A stretch of DNA of 64,000 nt from Candidatus Brocadia sp. WS118 (GTDB taxonomy: Bacteria > Planctomycetota > Brocadiia > Brocadiales > Brocadiaceae): positions 36,135-100,134 of the forward strand of contig PHFX01000007.1 in assembly GCA_007618135.1 (NCBI GenBank). The letters run 5' to 3'. The translations under genes were made by a program, and so were the position numbers. Shown here one piece after another: positions 52,877-61,882 of this stretch. Under the pieces are notes generated by a model. The model ran no database searches, was not told where the DNA came from, and saw nothing but the letters and a program-made list of their open reading frames with translations. Position 1 is the first letter of the stretch; each line of letters starts with the position of its first letter.

Positions 52877-55705
52877 TTATGAAATATTCTTGTCAAGTAC
52901 TGCCAAATTGAACATCAATTCCTCAGCGGCTTCTCCGGGAAAAGGAATCCGTGAAGCAAGTTTTTCTGTCGTTTTTGCATCCAGTTTGTACTTCTCTCCC
53001 ATAACAACTTTAAACCAGCGTTCCCGATCCATAACCACACGATACATCTTCTCGTCCTGGGTTTCTGAAATGAAGGGATAATATATGTGAATTGGTTTGC
53101 CGCATTTTTCTACTTTAGCGCCGATCCGATCAACGCGTCCGGTTCTTTGTTCTAACATGCTGGGATTCCAGCAAAGATCGTGGTGAATAACATAGCGACA
53201 ATTAAGGTGCAGATCGACGCCCTCCGCCATGACACTGCTGGCAATTAAAACATCCGGATAAAAAGGCGTATTAAAAGTCAGCATAATTTTCTGGCGGGTT
53301 TCCTGTTTTGTGGTTCCATTTATCAATCTCACGTTAGGTAAAAGTCGTTCGCTTTTTTCTCCCTGCAATTCGTCTTCGCTATATGCTTTGGCCATATCCG
53401 TACCCATGAAACTTCCGGTCTGTATAGACAACAAGGCCTCAACAAAACTCTTTCTTTCGGCTTCCCCACAATGATTTTGTAAAAAGTTGAAGAAATGGAC
53501 AAGTAATTCCTGAAGCGAAAGACCGCTATCGTCTTTTGCAAGAAAAATGGCCTCAAAATCATTTTTTTCTAATTTGGTTTTTTCAAGCGGAAAATAGCGA
53601 ACGAGGAATGTGGGAGTGCGCAAATACCTCCGTACAATATCCAGAATTTTCGCCTCATACATTTGTAGTGAATGATATGACAGAATCATACCTTTAACTT
53701 TCTCATCCATCGTCAACCGTAGGCTTGATTCCTGGTCGAAAAATCTTTTACCCACTTTTTCCAGTCTGTCCATAACTTCGTCCGGTGAACATCCAATCAT
53801 TTCGGCGCCCAGCTTACGAATCTTGATGCCCATGGTTTCTGAGATGTATTGCCGTAATACTCTACCCGTTGCGACATAATGACAAAAAACCAAGACCTTT
53901 TCACCGCGATACCACAGGTCGATTACTTTGTCAACGGTGGCTTTTACTTTTGGATGCTGTATATAATGTGCGGGATCTTGCAGAGGCAATGATTTCTCCA
54001 AGTGGCGAAGATACCATTCAACGGCTGGATTATCTTCTGGGTTGGAGAAGGTACCATTGTCATCGTCACTATCCGTAGGTCTTATGTTTTGCCGGAATTT
54101 TCTCGTGTTCAGGAATGCTTCATAACTGGATGCCAGACCCTCTGAGAAAAAGGGTCTTGACTCAGGATTAAGCGCGGCAAGTCTGGCTGACAGGAGAAAC
54201 GGCAAAAGCGACGAACCTGCGATTTCGAGTCCTTCTGTAGGGCATTCGTTGTCTTCACTTATCATGGATTTTCCCACAAAGCACTTGCGTCGTTCAATCA
54301 AATCTCCGTTGAACGATACAGATTTTTGACGCATGTGTCGTATGACCCATTTTTTCAATAATGTCTCAGCGTCTTTCATGCGTTGTTTCGTTTGTCCGTA
54401 AGATTTAACCACCAGCGAGGCAGCAGGTGCCAATCCAGCCTGATTAGAGTGAACAATGGGCCACCATTCGTTGACAGCGGCTAATTTTTGTCCATTTATC
54501 ACTAAATCATCCTCGTCCAAGCGTTCCCAATCATGGTCAAGCCTTACAGCCGCCTCCTGAGCCTGGTCGAGTTTGGTTTTCAATTCGTCCAATTCTACTT
54601 TAAACTGGGCTAACCCACCAGCAGGAGCCGTAGAATTCTTCCACGATATTCCCTGAAATCGCTCAAGGACTGAACATAATTCGTAATGTCCTAACTGAAA
54701 TGGCGTTGCGGTAAGAAAAATCATACGTTCAAACATGCCAGCAAGGGGTCCTTTTAGTTCCTCCGCATCCTCTTCGGCATCCTTTGATTGAAACAGTGAC
54801 GCAAGATTTGTATCAGGATTTTTGAGATGGTGCGCTTCATCCAGTATCAACAAGGGTAATTGAATCTGTAAATTGGCCAGACATTTTACCCAAACATTAT
54901 GGATTTTATCTTTCAGATTACCGCGTGTATTTTTAATTCTGTCATCAAGCTTTTTGGAATCTTTCTGAGGTATTTCCCGGATCGCATTATAAAGGGATTG
55001 AACCTCTAGCTCTTTAAGCACATCCTTTACGCCCTTTGGCACAGGATCATCTTTTTCCTCAATTCCAAATCGGTTCAGAATACAGAGCCATTTTTCGCTG
55101 TCTGAGTCCAGCAATTTTTCCCAAAGCTCTTCGCCATAACGATCATACTTCGTAACCCGCAAAAGTCTGCTAAGCACACGATACAAAGCCCTTTTAAGGC
55201 GGTCTGTATCCCAACGGCGATAAAGGGCCCGCTGGATTAGTGCCAACTTGATCCAAACGCCCGAGTCATCCGTTAATCCACGACTCATCGCACCGTGCGT
55301 CAGAAAAATAATAGCCTTGCTGTTTTTTTTCTTGTCATCAAGGAGTTTCAGAAAATCAACCCCTGTTTCAGCGCGACCATAACGTATAGATGATGATAAA
55401 GTCTCCGGTAAGCATTTTTCTTTAAACACTTCAAAATCCCGAGGCCACTTTTCTTTCAGCGTCGAAGGAACCATGACAACGACCGGCCTTTTCAGTTTAT
55501 CGCTTGTGGCAACTGACAGGGCGACTGCCAGGGCTACAAACGTCTTACCCATACCAACTTCATCCGCAAGGACTAATCCAGGTTGATTTTCCAAACGGCG
55601 TAATATCTCTTTTGCGGTGCGTTCCTGGCGTAAGGCATTGCTTTCCGATATACGCCCCTTAACGAAGAGATGAATCGCACCATGGTAAGGATAGAGATAA
55701 CTCAT
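52877..55705 (-). CDS. SNF2/DEAD-like helicase of a three-gene candidate defence operon
   Basis: 942 residues. Superfamily 2 motifs are complete: Walker A LADEVGMGKTFVAL near residue 50, the Ia region VMVPSTLKEKWPRDF, DEAH box LILDEAHHLKNPD near 288, motif III FLTATPFQLG near 330, VLVFCHYVATG (motif IV), and motif VI MLEQRTGRVDRIGAK near 855. The layout with an insert between the lobes is that of Swi2/Snf2 proteins such as RapA and the helicases of phage-defence systems. It starts inside the stop of the PLD gene (4-base overlap). No methyltransferase is present. Likely role: ATP-driven translocation on DNA that feeds the nuclease. Confidence 0.92.
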   Translation of the reverse strand: MSYLYPYHGAIHLFVKGRISESNALRQERTAKEILRRLENQPGLVLADEVGMGKTFVALAVALSVATSDKLKRPVVVMVPSTLKEKWPRDFEVFKEKCLPETLSSSIRYGRAETGVDFLKLLDDKKKNSKAIIFLTHGAMSRGLTDDSGVWIKLALIQRALYRRWDTDRLKRALYRVLSRLLRVTKYDRYGEELWEKLLDSDSEKWLCILNRFGIEEKDDPVPKGVKDVLKELEVQSLYNAIREIPQKDSKKLDDRIKNTRGNLKDKIHNVWVKCLANLQIQLPLLILDEAHHLKNPDTNLASLFQSKDAEEDAEELKGPLAGMFERMIFLTATPFQLGHYELCSVLERFQGISWKNSTAPAGGLAQFKVELDELKTKLDQAQEAAVRLDHDWERLDEDDLVINGQKLAAVNEWWPIVHSNQAGLAPAASLVVKSYGQTKQRMKDAETLLKKWVIRHMRQKSVSFNGDLIERRKCFVGKSMISEDNECPTEGLEIAGSSLLPFLLSARLAALNPESRPFFSEGLASSYEAFLNTRKFRQNIRPTDSDDDNGTFSNPEDNPAVEWYLRHLEKSLPLQDPAHYIQHPKVKATVDKVIDLWYRGEKVLVFCHYVATGRVLRQYISETMGIKIRKLGAEMIGCSPDEVMDRLEKVGKRFFDQESSLRLTMDEKVKGMILSYHSLQMYEAKILDIVRRYLRTPTFLVRYFPLEKTKLEKNDFEAIFLAKDDSGLSLQELLVHFFNFLQNHCGEAERKSFVEALLSIQTGSFMGTDMAKAYSEDELQGEKSERLLPNVRLINGTTKQETRQKIMLTFNTPFYPDVLIASSVMAEGVDLHLNCRYVIHHDLCWNPSMLEQRTGRVDRIGAKVEKCGKPIHIYYPFISETQDEKMYRVVMDRERWFKVVMGEKYKLDAKTTEKLASRIPFPGEAAEELMFNLAVLDKNIS

Positions 55706-57801
55706 TTCAAAGACTCCCGGAATGCCTTCGATACGTATGCTTTAATTAGGTCATCCGATATCTGAATAGATGGTAAACGCGTCTCTTTTAATTCACTGAT
55801 AATTTTATGGAGTTCTTCCGTGACATCCACGCCCTTCAAGCTTCTGGGGACATCCTCTTTAGGATTGATTCGTCCTAGTTCAAGCACAATTTCGGCTATT
55901 AAGTACGCCTTCTCATCTTCCGACTTGCCTTCCCTGATAATGGTCTGGGCCAGGGTAAGAACACCAACAGGCCCGCGAAGCCTCCAGTGGAGCGATTCTT
56001 TCGTGTAAAATGGTCTTTCTAATCTTTCCTTTAGCGATCGGAGAGCCCACGATATCTGGCGGGTACGCTGGAACAAAAACTTCGTCGTGTCCACCTTTTT
56101 GTGGGGATCTACTACAGGTCCATTGTTGTCACCATTTTCATGTCGTTTCTTCTTTAGCCAAGCGCCTATAACCTGGTGCAGCGGACGGGCTGACGTAAGA
56201 AGAGACATCAAGACTTCCAACGGTAGATCTTTGAGTTCAGGCGGCGGTGGAAGGGCTAAAGCGTTTTCGATGTTCACAGGCCACCAGGCTGAATTCTTTG
56301 CCCCTTCCCACATCACATTAAATCCAGACGGCGGCAAATCGGATTTCCATTCAAGACTAACTTCCAGCGGTTTGCCATCCTCCGTCCATTTTCTTTCATC
56401 GTAAAACACTTCCCTTCCATTCTCCTGCGATAGAGAAAAGCCCTTCGGCAGGTCTTGAGAAGTGAAACACAAACGGACGAATGCTCGCATTTGCTCATCC
56501 CGACCGTAAATAGCATAACCAAATACGGACGGGAGCAACGTCAGGCATTCTGCATCTGGCTCGTCTTCATTGGCTTGTCTCTCCCATACAGTATCCTCAT
56601 CAATTATTAAATCGTCCTTACCATCCTTTGGCAAAGAGCTCTTTTTGAGCATGTTGACTGTGGCTTTATTTTGAGTGCGTGATGCCATGTAGACAATATT
56701 CGCTTCGAAATTGGCGGTATTGCCAACACCCGTGCCCAATGTGGTAAAATTGCTGGAGCCTATGACATATAGCACCCATTCATCATTCTGAAGCCATATC
56801 GACTTCATGTGCAAAGGCCGGAACGCCTTGATCTCTTTGGTATCAAACATTTCTGTTACGTTAATAAAACGGATGTCGATACTACTCCGCTGATTAGGCG
56901 CTGATTTCCGGAGACTTTCAGGGGCCTTTATGACCAGTTGTTTTTTGTCCTTATTCTCCTCTGCACGAACAAAGTAGCAGACACATGCCATTCCACGCTG
57001 GTTTAGGACATGCCATATCTTTTGTGCTGGAAAGTTTGGTGAATCCGGCGGATCAAAAAATGGGCTTGTGATCCACGCATCCTCGGGTGGTCGTGATGAT
57101 GCTTGGTTCCAATAATTTCGGACTTGATTAAAGAGGTCAGACTTTCCAGTACCTATAAGCAAAGGATAGATTCGAACATCTTTACCACCCCAATATGGAT
57201 TAATGCGTCCCCAATTTGTAGCACGTTTTTCGACATCCGTTAAAAAATTATGCCACCGGCGGACTTCGGGTTGATCGGGAGAATTTGTACTATAATCAAC
57301 CATCTCCCTTAAGAAATCCAGGATGGTCTTTAATGCCGACACCGGAATTTCCGAACCTTCGTGGAAATCCAGAGAACCAAATATTTCCTGATTAATCCGG
57401 TATCCCTGTTCGGTAAGGTTGGCCGATCCTATGAGCACCCTCACAAGCTTTGACCAACAAAGAACGGATATTTTTGCATGCATGATCGCTTTCGGAATTC
57501 GTGCCGGTATGATGTCCCATCTCAGACTCCTGCCGCCCCGGCAGTTATGCTGGTCAACGAGTACCGAAATACACTGAGCTGCGGCCATCTTCTCTTCCCG
57601 TTCAATAAGAAATACTGAGCCGTCATTGTCTGGATCGGATTCCATGTTGAGAAAACGGCTCAGGCAATCCTCCTCAAAAAATACGGATGAAAACGTGTAC
57701 GTTGTTGCTACACAACCGATTGGCTCCCCGGCTTCAGGTGGCGGAGACCAAAAATCAAGGAGCTTAGAATGTCCGGTATGCTGATTGTTAGTTCGACTCA
57801 T
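55702..57801 (-). CDS. Phospholipase D-like (two-HKD) nuclease protein
   Basis: 699 residues. Two HKD-type motifs: the first near 108-140 (MHAKISVLCWSK ... IGSANLTEQGYR) and the second near 328-358 (LHMKSIWLQND ... IGSSNFTTLGTG). Each gives the His and Lys and the GSxN tail of the PLD superfamily; the usual Asp is replaced, as in many DNA-acting members (tyrosyl-DNA phosphodiesterase lacks it too). Residues beyond about 420 are a beta-rich region and a helical C-terminus of unknown type. The start overlaps the upstream gene by 14 bases and the stop overlaps the helicase start, so all three are co-translated. A nuclease role in defence is inferred. Confidence 0.88.
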   Translation of the reverse strand: MSRTNNQHTGHSKLLDFWSPPPEAGEPIGCVATTYTFSSVFFEEDCLSRFLNMESDPDNDGSVFLIEREEKMAAAQCISVLVDQHNCRGGRSLRWDIIPARIPKAIMHAKISVLCWSKLVRVLIGSANLTEQGYRINQEIFGSLDFHEGSEIPVSALKTILDFLREMVDYSTNSPDQPEVRRWHNFLTDVEKRATNWGRINPYWGGKDVRIYPLLIGTGKSDLFNQVRNYWNQASSRPPEDAWITSPFFDPPDSPNFPAQKIWHVLNQRGMACVCYFVRAEENKDKKQLVIKAPESLRKSAPNQRSSIDIRFINVTEMFDTKEIKAFRPLHMKSIWLQNDEWVLYVIGSSNFTTLGTGVGNTANFEANIVYMASRTQNKATVNMLKKSSLPKDGKDDLIIDEDTVWERQANEDEPDAECLTLLPSVFGYAIYGRDEQMRAFVRLCFTSQDLPKGFSLSQENGREVFYDERKWTEDGKPLEVSLEWKSDLPPSGFNVMWEGAKNSAWWPVNIENALALPPPPELKDLPLEVLMSLLTSARPLHQVIGAWLKKKRHENGDNNGPVVDPHKKVDTTKFLFQRTRQISWALRSLKERLERPFYTKESLHWRLRGPVGVLTLAQTIIREGKSEDEKAYLIAEIVLELGRINPKEDVPRSLKGVDVTEELHKIISELKETRLPSIQISDDLIKAYVSKAFRESLK

Positions 57802-59122
57802 TGCGGACCCGTTTCAAATCTGTTAAAAATGACCAGATGGCTTTAGTGCGATAGCGATGCACGTACAAACCATCCATGTGTGACGGTTTGTCCTCTTTGT
57901 CCTCCCAGTACAAAGGACGAACACAGTACGTATTATCATCATATCGGTCTATCCACGGATTCTTACCAAACGGCGGTTTCTTCTTTTGAACAATAAAATG
58001 ATGCTCCAGGAGTTGTTCAACCCAGGTATCGCAGTTTCCGTTGACCAGAAGATCCCCAAATACGTTAATAAATTCCGATGCATAACCGTATGGGGATAAT
58101 TGATTACTTACTTTCGGAAATATTTCCGGCACGTTTTTATGAGCCAAATTCACAGCCTTGAGACCGGCAAGTTCCTTGATATTGGTTTTTCCCTGCTTGC
58201 GGCTCATATTGTAGAGACAATCATCGAATGCATCCTGAATCAGGCGTGCAAAGTGTTCATATGCCCTGATGCATTCCAGGAGTTCTCTTAGATCGGGAGA
58301 AGCAGATTTCAACAAGGCAGTATGCAATTCATTTTCGTTTCCGCCTTTTAGCCATAAACAACTTCCTTCATTCGAAATAAGAAAACGGATTATTTGGTCT
58401 CGGTAGGAAGACGGTTCTTCGCACAGCATGGTGAAAATTGCCTCGTTTTCCTTTGTTTTTGCACGATAAGGGGCAAACTTTTCCGCGATGATACGGTTCA
58501 ATGACCAGTTCCATTCACGGTCTACCTTACCACGGTCTAGTCCAGATTTCACTGCATTCGTCAAAGCCTGACGAAGACGCAAACCAGGGCCTTGTTTTTT
58601 CGTGTAGAATCCTGCAATGTCTTGTTCAGTTTCCCAAAGACGAATAAGGCGGTCGCCTGCCTCACCCAGTCTTCCCTGACGAAGGATATCCAGGTCTTCG
58701 GCCAGCGTGCGATAGACGCCGTGAAATCCAAAAACAGACGGTGCTTTTAGATAATTTTGAGCGCATAAGGGAACCCCCTTTCGCATTGCATCGGTTGCCT
58801 TCTCACGACCGGGAAGCCCTATGATCTGGTTCGTTTCATTTCGAAAAGTGTTGACGAGCGCTTGCACAACGTACCACTCGAACACCTGATACGGTGGCGT
58901 GACCCCATCCTGGGCAACTCTGTCATCGTCAAATTCAGCACAAATAGAAGCCCCTGCCGCAATTGCAGTCAGGAAACGCGGATGTCTCATGCGTTCGCGA
59001 ATCCCTGGTACAAGCCTTGTACCGAGACGATCCGCAATCAAAGACAATCCTAATGGATCAAGGGAGCCTTCGCTATCAGCTCCTTTGTCATATTCGGTTA
59101 ATAACGGAACGAGTAGGGTCAT
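57788..59122 (-). CDS. Unknown protein, first gene of the helicase-PLD operon
   Basis: 444 residues from the ATG at 59122; the frame is open to 59239 with a hydrophobic but poor-looking extension, and no strong ribosome site decides. I do not recognise the family. The protein appears all-helical and soluble, with LGLSLIADRLGTRLVPGIRERMRHPRFLTAI near the start, FRNETNQIIGLPGREKA, and GYASEFINVFGD near the end. No catalytic motif is visible. Its tight overlap with the PLD gene implies that it is needed for the same function, possibly recognition of the target or regulation. Confidence 0.8.
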   Translation of the reverse strand: MTLLVPLLTEYDKGADSEGSLDPLGLSLIADRLGTRLVPGIRERMRHPRFLTAIAAGASICAEFDDDRVAQDGVTPPYQVFEWYVVQALVNTFRNETNQIIGLPGREKATDAMRKGVPLCAQNYLKAPSVFGFHGVYRTLAEDLDILRQGRLGEAGDRLIRLWETEQDIAGFYTKKQGPGLRLRQALTNAVKSGLDRGKVDREWNWSLNRIIAEKFAPYRAKTKENEAIFTMLCEEPSSYRDQIIRFLISNEGSCLWLKGGNENELHTALLKSASPDLRELLECIRAYEHFARLIQDAFDDCLYNMSRKQGKTNIKELAGLKAVNLAHKNVPEIFPKVSNQLSPYGYASEFINVFGDLLVNGNCDTWVEQLLEHHFIVQKKKPPFGKNPWIDRYDDNTYCVRPLYWEDKEDKPSHMDGLYVHRYRTKAIWSFLTDLKRVRNESN

Positions 59123-59306
59123 GGCTGCGGTGGCTACATAAACCTTTATTGTTATGACAGGTATATAGACAAATCGATTGTGGGTAGTAAAAATATAGCA
59201 GAATACCTTGAAATAGACAAAAACTAAATTGTCTTGCAAGGCTTAGAAATACTGATAAAATCAAGAAGATGTAATAGCCACAAAAATTGTTTGTACGAAA
59301 CGGATT

Positions 59307-59597
59307 ATGATTTACTACAGAAATATCTTCAAGAGTATTAAAATTCAAATCATCTGTTCTATCTGTTTGTTGACCACCGTTCCCTTGCTGTTTGTTTGCG
59401 TTGTGGAATATTACAGTAGCAAGGGCGCCATTGAACAACGCGTGATTGAACAACTGACCTCTATTGCTGACCTGAAAAAGAATGAACTCAACAATTGGCT
59501 GGAAGAACGATTAACTGATACGTCGGTGATTGCCCGCAACAAGATACTTGCCGCCGCCGCTTTGCTTCGACGGTTTGCGGTGAACGAACAGACATAA
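59307..59597 (+). pseudogene. Truncated 5' copy of the sensor kinase at 61883
   Basis: The first 85 codons match those of the kinase at 61883 nearly base for base (about 94 percent), including LICSICLLTTVPLLFVCVVEYYSS-like membrane segment and ERLTDTSVIARNKILAAAA. Homology stops abruptly after that and the frame ends with an unrelated tail (LLRRFAVNEQT). It is a broken partial duplicate. The upstream divergent gene is the unknown protein of the helicase operon. Confidence 0.88.
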
Positions 59598-60402
59598 ATT
59601 GAAAGACATCTGTTTTGACAGTTGTAGTCATGGAATGCTTCTTCTTTACGAGATGATAGGATAAGATAATAGGAAGTTGCTTTTTTCATCGGAGCGCCAG
59701 TTTAGCAAAAGCAAAGAAAATTGCAAGAATTTATGTGTCTTTCGTATTTAAGTTGAAAAAGGTTTTCTGCATGTTGTAACCATTTGTTGCATATGCTTTT
59801 ATATATTGTTGTTCCTTGTTTACCGCATGGATAAAGGTTTTTAAGCATTTTTAATATCTTTTTTACCGTCATTTAGAGGTTTCAAAGCTTTCTCATGCTT
59901 CAAATCCTTATCCAGTACGGCGTTCCCCCTAATAATATGCCTTTTTGTCCTTATTTATAAGGTAATTATTATACTCAGTAGTCATAGTTCAACTTTTTTA
60001 CGAATGAACCAGATTTATTTATTTTATCTGCCTTATCAAATGAAAAAATTATAATGCCCAAAAGCATTTATCCCATTGACCGCACCCGTATTTTCAGGTT
60101 TTTTTAGTTACGGATTATAGAAATCCGCATCAGTCACCCCTCCGGTTCAAGGCTTTCTTAGGAATTATTCCCCATTTCCAGAACTATGATTATCGCATCT
60201 TAAATCTAAAATAATGGGCCAGAAATCCCTATAATAACTTAATAGACAACACGCACAGTCAGATACTTCAAAGAACTCGCTCAGTACACGTAGTGGATCA
60301 CGGCGAAGGGTAAAATAGGGACAGCGACTGTTTTATAGTATTTACTGTGAATTATGAACCCCTGTGAAAAAGAAAACAGGGCTTGGTCTTGAATTTTGCT
60401 TT
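59598..60402. other. Gene-free AT-rich stretch
   Basis: No reading frame with family-like content or ribosome site, and no repeat copy of the families described here. The region lies between the kinase fragment and the toxin-antitoxin pair and is likely decayed DNA. Confidence 0.6.
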
Positions 60403-60430
60403 AGGGGCGGGCAACCGCCCCTTTTGTTTT
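60403..60430 (+). terminator. Rho-independent terminator
   Basis: Perfect 8-base-pair stem AGGGGCGG/CCGCCCCT with loop GCAA, followed by TTTGTTTT. No intact gene lies directly upstream, so it may be left over from a lost element. Confidence 0.8.
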
Positions 60431-60461
60431 ACCGTTGTTATTTTTCTGTATAAATATCTCT

Positions 60462-60490
60462 TTGACAAAGGTAGGCAAATAAGTTAGTAT
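60462..60490 (+). promoter_or_regulatory. Sigma-70-type promoter of the Phd-PIN pair
   Basis: TTGACA (60462-60467), a spacer of exactly 17 bases and TAGTAT (60485-60490), 32 bases before the antitoxin start. The overlapping repeats CTTAAACTAGTCTAAA between them and the gene could be an operator for the antitoxin. Confidence 0.72.
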
Positions 60491-60522
60491 GGTCTTAAAC
60501 TAGTCTAAATATGGAGACACCA

Positions 60523-60765
60523 ATGAAAAAAATAGGTTCTTATGAGGCAAAAACCCATTTACCTAAACTTTTGAAGCAGACGGCAAAGGGAGAGAAGATT
60601 ACCATAACAAAGCATGGGGTGCCTGTAGCGATGCTGGTGCCTGTCCAACCAGTGCGAAAATCTGACCCTCAAGTAATAATTATGGAGTTGCGGGAATTTC
60701 GCAAAGCGCATACCCTTGGCGGGATCAGCCTTAGAGAAATGATTGAAGAGGGGAGAAGGTTTTGA
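60523..60765 (+). CDS. Phd/YefM-family antitoxin
   Basis: 80 residues from the ATG at 60523, for which GGAGA lies 5 bases upstream (an ATG at 60511 overlaps that site). The start MKKIGSYEAKTHLPKLLKQ and the KITITKHGVPVAMLVP segment are the DNA-binding N-terminal part of Phd/YefM; the C-terminal helix that wraps the toxin is IMELREFRKAH to REMIEEGRRF. The toxin frame begins inside the stop codon (TTGA). Confidence 0.92.
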   Translation: MKKIGSYEAKTHLPKLLKQTAKGEKITITKHGVPVAMLVPVQPVRKSDPQVIIMELREFRKAHTLGGISLREMIEEGRRF

Positions 60766-61151
60766 AGCGGTTTGTAATTGACTGCTCGGTTGTCATGGCG
60801 TGGTGTTTTGTGGACGAGGCAGACGAGTATGCTGACTCCGTGCTTGATATGCTTGCGTCTGCCGAGGCAGTAGCACCGTCAATCTGGGCGCTTGAGGTTG
60901 CAAATGTTTTGCTTGTTGGTGAGCGGAGAAAAAGGTTGAAAGAGGCTGATAGTGCCAGGTTCATTGAACTGCTCCGTGAACTGCATATTACAGCAGATAA
61001 TGAAACCGCTGATCACGCCTTAAGAGAGATTTTATCAATCGGGAGGGAACAGGGGTTATCTTCTTACGATGCTGCATACCTTGAGCTTGCCATGAGGCAT
61101 GGTTACGCGGGACGATGCTTTGAGAAGGGCGGCCAAAAGGTTCGGTGTTAG
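60762..61151 (+). CDS. PIN-domain (VapC-type) toxin with frameshifted C-terminus
   Basis: 129 residues from the TTG at 60762. The PIN motifs include FVIDCSVVMAW (first Asp), ALEVANVLL (Glu region) and SSYDAAYLELAMRHG (third acid). After RHG the frame changes to an unrelated tail, YAGRCFEKGGQKVRC. In another frame the DNA reads RDDALRRAAKRFGVRLI, which is the normal end of VapC toxins, with the fourth acidic residue. A deletion of about a dozen bases (around 61100) has shifted the frame. The toxin is probably weak or dead, although the antitoxin is intact. Confidence 0.82.
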   Translation: MKRFVIDCSVVMAWCFVDEADEYADSVLDMLASAEAVAPSIWALEVANVLLVGERRKRLKEADSARFIELLRELHITADNETADHALREILSIGREQGLSSYDAAYLELAMRHGYAGRCFEKGGQKVRC

Positions 61152-61383
61152 ACTTATCTAAAAATTTCTCAACTTGCCCATAAGATTCAACCTCAAAAGC
61201 CTTTAAAAAATGTGGCTTGCTTTTAAGAAATGATGCATGGGATACCATGCATGATATCGGATAGATTGGTAGAGTAAGGAACTGGCGTAGTGGTTTAGGT
61301 TTGCCCTATCTGTTTCTGTCCCTTTCGTCTGACAGTGCCGCACGAGCCTAACCATTGCTCTATTTCCAGCACCCCCGCATTAA

Positions 61384-61413
61384 ACCGTGCGTGCAATTTT
61401 CCCGCACACGGCT
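61384..61413 (-). mobile_element. Possible group II intron fragment
   Basis: On the minus strand AAGCCGTGTGCGGGAAAA followed by TTGCACGCACGG resembles the hairpin (GAGCCGTGTGCGGTGAAAG type) that lies close to the ORF end of bacterial group II introns. Neither a reverse transcriptase gene nor the domain V hairpin is identifiable, so this is at most a remnant. The rest of 61160-61880 shows no gene. Confidence 0.35.
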
Positions 61414-61882
61414 TCCGATGCCCTTTACCATAAGGCATGCGCTTATCTCCATACCGCTGTGGTCGGCACTTTGTAAAGACATATCCTCATATAACATGCT
61501 GTTTGTGTATCGCGTCAGCCCTGTCTTCCTGTCTCGGTTTTTATGGCGTCTGTACAGGTGTATCCGAAGCCTGAATGAGCGTGTTCTCTTACTTGATTGA
61601 GGACTCTGCTGCAATTGCGATAATGGAAGCGGATTGGTGAATACATATCCTTTTTCCTTCCGGGGAAACTAAGAAAAATATCCATTGGTGAGGTGTCCAT
61701 ACCTCCCCTGTTTCATTTTGTACCTGAGTCGTACCCTGAATAAGAACGTATCAAAATACCTAAGAACACATCAAAAATGAAAACACCTGAAACACCTTGA
61801 ATATTCGTGCAAAATAAAGTAGAAAGTAACAGATGAAAACAGGTATAAAAACACCTTACTTATTCCTCTTAAAATAGGTGAT

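Noticed and set aside
52877..57801. Helicase and PLD genes as a classical DISARM system
   Set aside because: No DUF1998 (DrmB) gene, no DrmA and no methyltransferase are present, and the PLD protein is much larger than DrmC.
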